From positions 4,898,001 through 4,962,000 of the forward strand of contig NC_052130.1 of NCBI RefSeq assembly GCF_012273895.1: a stretch of DNA of 64,000 nt, in the 5' to 3' direction. Within the stretch, counting starts at the first letter, position 1; each line of letters begins with the position of its first letter. Below the pieces are notes generated by a model. That model did not search any database and had not been told where the DNA came from. It worked only from the letters and a program-made list of their open reading frames with translations. Below, piece by piece: positions 61,201 to 64,000 of the stretch. The stretch is from Zerene cesonia (taxonomy: Eukaryota; Arthropoda; Insecta; Lepidoptera; Pieridae). A program made the position numbers and the translations under genes.

Positions 61201-63979
61201 AATCGTTTTTATATATTCATTACATTCGGAGCAATAATTGTTTGTGTAAACCTGCCGTTATGCTATTATTGTTCTTATAAATAAAATTTCTATATGCAAT
61301 TCAAAAATTTTTTGGTACATGTTCGTGCAGCAGTACTAATAGTATAATTACGATATTACATTTACTTACATTGGACTAACAATGCAAAAGCAGAATAATT
61401 ACACCACATGAGAGCAGCCACCATTCAAATAAAAAAAAAGAATCATCATAATCGGCCAAAAAAAAATCACAGTCGAATTGATTTTTTTTTTAATTCGGTT
61501 AAAAATAATACATAATTTTTTGAGATACATTTTTCCGAATGCAAAACTATGCAGTGAGCAATGTGTCTACATTGTTTATTATATTTACATAAAATACTTG
61601 TTAAAAATGTAAATCAAATGAACATTACTTGAAATACCTATTTAAATCATGTTAATTGATTTAAATCAATCGTTATCAACGCATAAAGATAATAACGTAG
61701 AATATGTAAATTGAAATAGATTTATTTGACTAAAATGACTGTGCTTTTTGCACAGTCATTTTAGTCTCGGTGACGGTCAAAGATTATCCACTTACATACT
61801 TGTGACGGTGCGTTTCATTGCCACGCCACATTTCGGAAACGGAGTACGCTAAACGCTTCGTGTGCGCTCACTATGACGACAACCCTAATTGCTATTGCAT
61901 GCCTCACAATTATTAATTATTATTTTTTGTTAAAAAGGTTAATTAAAAGATGCTAATATTAATGTGTGTTCCAATTACCTATTGAAAATTCGATGCACAT
62001 GACATAATATGCACGGCATCATGCAGTTTGGTTTGTAACCCCCTGTTCTACTGTTTGATACGGGACTCAAACAATTTCTTGCAGAACTTGCTTTGTCAAT
62101 ATAATTCTTTTTACACGTATAAAGTAAGTAGTAGGTTAGTGTCCTGTCCGTCGTATTCTGATGAACCAATTAATATTGAAAGCGTCTCATGGCTTTTATG
62201 CATTGCAAGAACGGAAGGACCGTGAATATGTATATGTATATAACGTGTCATTGGATAGGTCGTAGAGGTTTATATTCACTACAAATCAGAGTATTTTTAA
62301 CAAATGAAAATCGTATATTTTATTTGCAGGCTTTGCATACTACACATTATCAGGGTTTGGCCTGACGGCGGGGATACATCGCTGCTGGTCTCATCGGGCA
62401 TTCAAAGCGAAACTTCCTGTGAAAATACTTATGTTAATAGGATATGCTGCTTGCGGGCAGGTGATTACAGGCTAATTTTCGTATAATCTCTTTTTGTTCT
62501 ACCGTTATAGATATTATTTTAGGTATGTAATGATTATTTATAGTCTTTGCTGTGTTTAATCGTTCTATGGAAAATGCTAGCTATAACCCCGTAACTAATT
62601 AGACGTAATATTTATGGTAGTTTATGAGATTGAAGTACTACGCAATATAATACCTTGAGCTTAATAATTATTATTTTCTACAAAAAGAGTCACCGATGTC
62701 CCAGAGGAGGTCAAGGAGTGATAACAATTCCATGTCAAACACATAAAAAGAATCACGCGAATCGGTTGAAAGACCACCTTGTTGTCTAGACCAAAGTCGA
62801 ATTCAAAACCGTCGTTAGAATATACACATTACTGAGTATCGCTCTTCAATACCCAAATCTCTTTAAGTAACATGAAATTTTATCTCGGGCATCTTGACCC
62901 AATTATAGAGGCGTAATGACGACTGAGAATGAATTTATTCGTGTCTACTGCATCAAGCTCTTATGACGATATATATATTTTATAGATACCTATTTACAAT
63001 TGGGTGCGTGATCATCGAATTCATCACAAGATGACGGAAACAACCTCCGACCCCCACGACGCCACGCGCGGGTTCTTCTTCAGCCACGTGGGCTGGCTGC
63101 TGATGAAGAAGCATCCCCATGTTTTAGCAGCAGGAGCTAAACTGGATATGAGTGATATAACTAGTGATCCGTGGCTGGTGTATTTTGACAAGTAAGCTAT
63201 CGTTCTTTAGCATTGTTATAGTTCTTAATTATTGTTTATGTTGTAATAAGTTTCGTGTGTATTCCAAATGACGCTCCTAAACGAACAAAGTTACAATTAG
63301 ACTATATTTATTTGGTTTTGATTCTCGATAATTCCGTGGGTTTTCAACCGATTCTAAAATGGGCCCATATTAGAATCTATCTTGAGTGGTACTTTCCTTC
63401 AGGCACGTCGGTGACCTTTTTTGAAGAATATAATTGAAGTACTATCAAGTTCATTCTTTCAATACCTTTGATTATGATGTGGGTATAAACATTTTTTTAT
63501 TTTTTATATTTACCATGTTTCACTGTCAATTAATCAATCATAGGTAGGTATGAATGAATGAATGTATGTATGTAAGTGTCCTATAGATATATAGGTATTG
63601 TATATCCTAATATTTATGTGAAGATATGTACTAGGCAATTTATACTTTATGTACATAAAGGCTTATTTCTAAATATATTTCTAATAGAGAGCAACTGCCT
63701 CTCACTAGAAATATAATGTAGTAGATACTGGTAAATTATTTTGCTAGCATAAATATTTTAAAATAGTCGTAGCCTGTATGTGCATATTTGTTCCAGGCAC
63801 TTCACACTTATCAAAACTATATGGTGCTACGTAGTACCGACACTTCTACCAATGTGGTTCGCGGGAGAAACCTTCTCTGCAGCGATTGTTGTGACCATGA
63901 TCCGATTTATGTTAATTCTTCACGGAACGTGGTCTGTGAATAGCTTTGCCCATTTGTATGGTGCACGACCATATAACAA
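58205..63979 (+). CDS. Acyl-CoA desaturase (membrane fatty-acid desaturase), 3' end beyond the window
   Basis: Exons 58205-58466, 62330-62460, 62986-63191 and 63797-63979, the last ending at a GTAAGT donor; about 260 residues are visible. The enzyme would be an ER membrane di-iron desaturase that puts a cis double bond into fatty acyl-CoA, with roles in lipid, cuticular or pheromone metabolism in insects. Transmembrane segments flank residues 46-73 and 88-103. His box 1 is HRCWSH (104-109) and box 2 is HRIHH (141-145), followed by SDPHDATRGFFFSHVGW, a desaturase hallmark. The fourth exon carries NSFAHLYGARPYN. The third box (HNFHH type) must lie to the right of the window. The N terminus is short and charged, and box 1 has Cys where insect enzymes usually have Leu, so this is a divergent paralogue of unknown regioselectivity. 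Confidence 0.92.
60028..60150 (-). mobile_element. Possible LINE 3' tail with (GAAA)n
   Basis: GAGAGAAAGAAAGAAACATTTATTC resembles short tandem LINE tails; the rest is A-rich and not recognisable. In desaturase intron 1. Confidence 0.35.
61728..61766. repeat. Perfect 17-bp stem, 5-nt loop hairpin
   Basis: GACTAAAATGACTGTGC, loop TTTTT, GCACAGTCATTTTAGTC. It lies in desaturase intron 1, 64 bp before the CAP relic. Confidence 0.9.
61830..61916 (+). pseudogene. Relic CAP-type C-terminal exon in desaturase intron 1
   Basis: In one frame this reads SETEYAKRFVCAHYDDNPNC and then YCMPHNY before TAA at 61914. It aligns with the Cys-rich end of the CAP gene exon 10867-11035 (GYTLRCGCPVGYDEDPNCLC): the Tyr, Arg, Cys, YD, PNC, C and P positions match, and the DNA is similar over about 33 bases. 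The frame is closed by a TGA just upstream, and no acceptor lies between that stop and the homologous part, so it appears to be a fragment rather than a usable exon. No other CAP exon was seen nearby. Confidence 0.5.
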
Positions 63980-64000
63980 GTAAGTTTTATTAGGAAGTTA

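Larger units (their letters stand above)
58467..62329 (+). other. Desaturase intron 1
   Basis: 3.9 kb, AT-rich. Holds the CAP relic exon, the 17-bp hairpin and a possible LINE tail. A 64-codon frame at 61043-61237 is hydrophilic and unrecognised. Confidence 0.8.

Noticed and set aside
61043..61237. 64-codon frame in desaturase intron 1 as a possible extra exon
   Set aside because: Phase and content do not fit the desaturase, which joins cleanly from 58466 to 62330.

Overview
The window looks like nuclear DNA of a lepidopteran insect (butterfly or moth). It is AT-rich, its genes are split by GT-AG introns, and it is dense with insect-type interspersed repeats: Helitron-like elements ending in CTAG, a tRNA-derived SINE, poly-A retroposons, LINE tails and a BEL/Pao relic. 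Two runs of exactly 1000 N are assembly gaps. The translated genes (a CAP/venom-allergen-like protein, mitoferrin, a classical odorant-binding protein and an acyl-CoA desaturase) are ordinary insect families. The species cannot be named from the sequence alone.

Layout. 1-6436: repeats only; the missing first exon of the CAP gene probably lies here. 6437-14805 (+): thirteen exons of a secreted CAP-superfamily protein whose cysteine-rich domain is followed by an unusual tail of about 475 residues, most of it in one 960-nt exon. 15949-45904 (+): mitoferrin, the SLC25 carrier that brings iron into mitochondria, in six or seven exons over 30 kb, with very GC-rich 3' exons. Intron 1 carries, on the opposite strand, a complete intronless odorant-binding protein gene (18306-18710) with its own TATA box and initiator. 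Intron 2 holds a degenerate LINE reverse-transcriptase relic and the first gap. 45905-58100: about 12 kb with no recognisable host gene, holding repeats, the second gap (probably a LINE) and a decayed BEL/Pao gag region. 58205-63979 and beyond the right edge (+): the first four coding exons of a membrane acyl-CoA desaturase. A relic CAP-type terminal exon sits in its first intron.

Exons were joined by hand from splice sites, reading frame and family resemblance. Phases agree at every junction: the thirteen CAP exons total 2340 nt, and the mitoferrin exons total 909 nt with the proposed last exon. The genes do not form a pathway; they are independent neighbours.

The points most worth following are the CAP protein with its long basic tail, the nested antisense odorant-binding protein, the CAP relic exon 47 kb from its relative, the uncertain mitoferrin C terminus beside a perfect G-quadruplex motif, and two recurrent repeat arrangements: head-to-head Helitron-like composites and tail-to-tail retroposon pairs.
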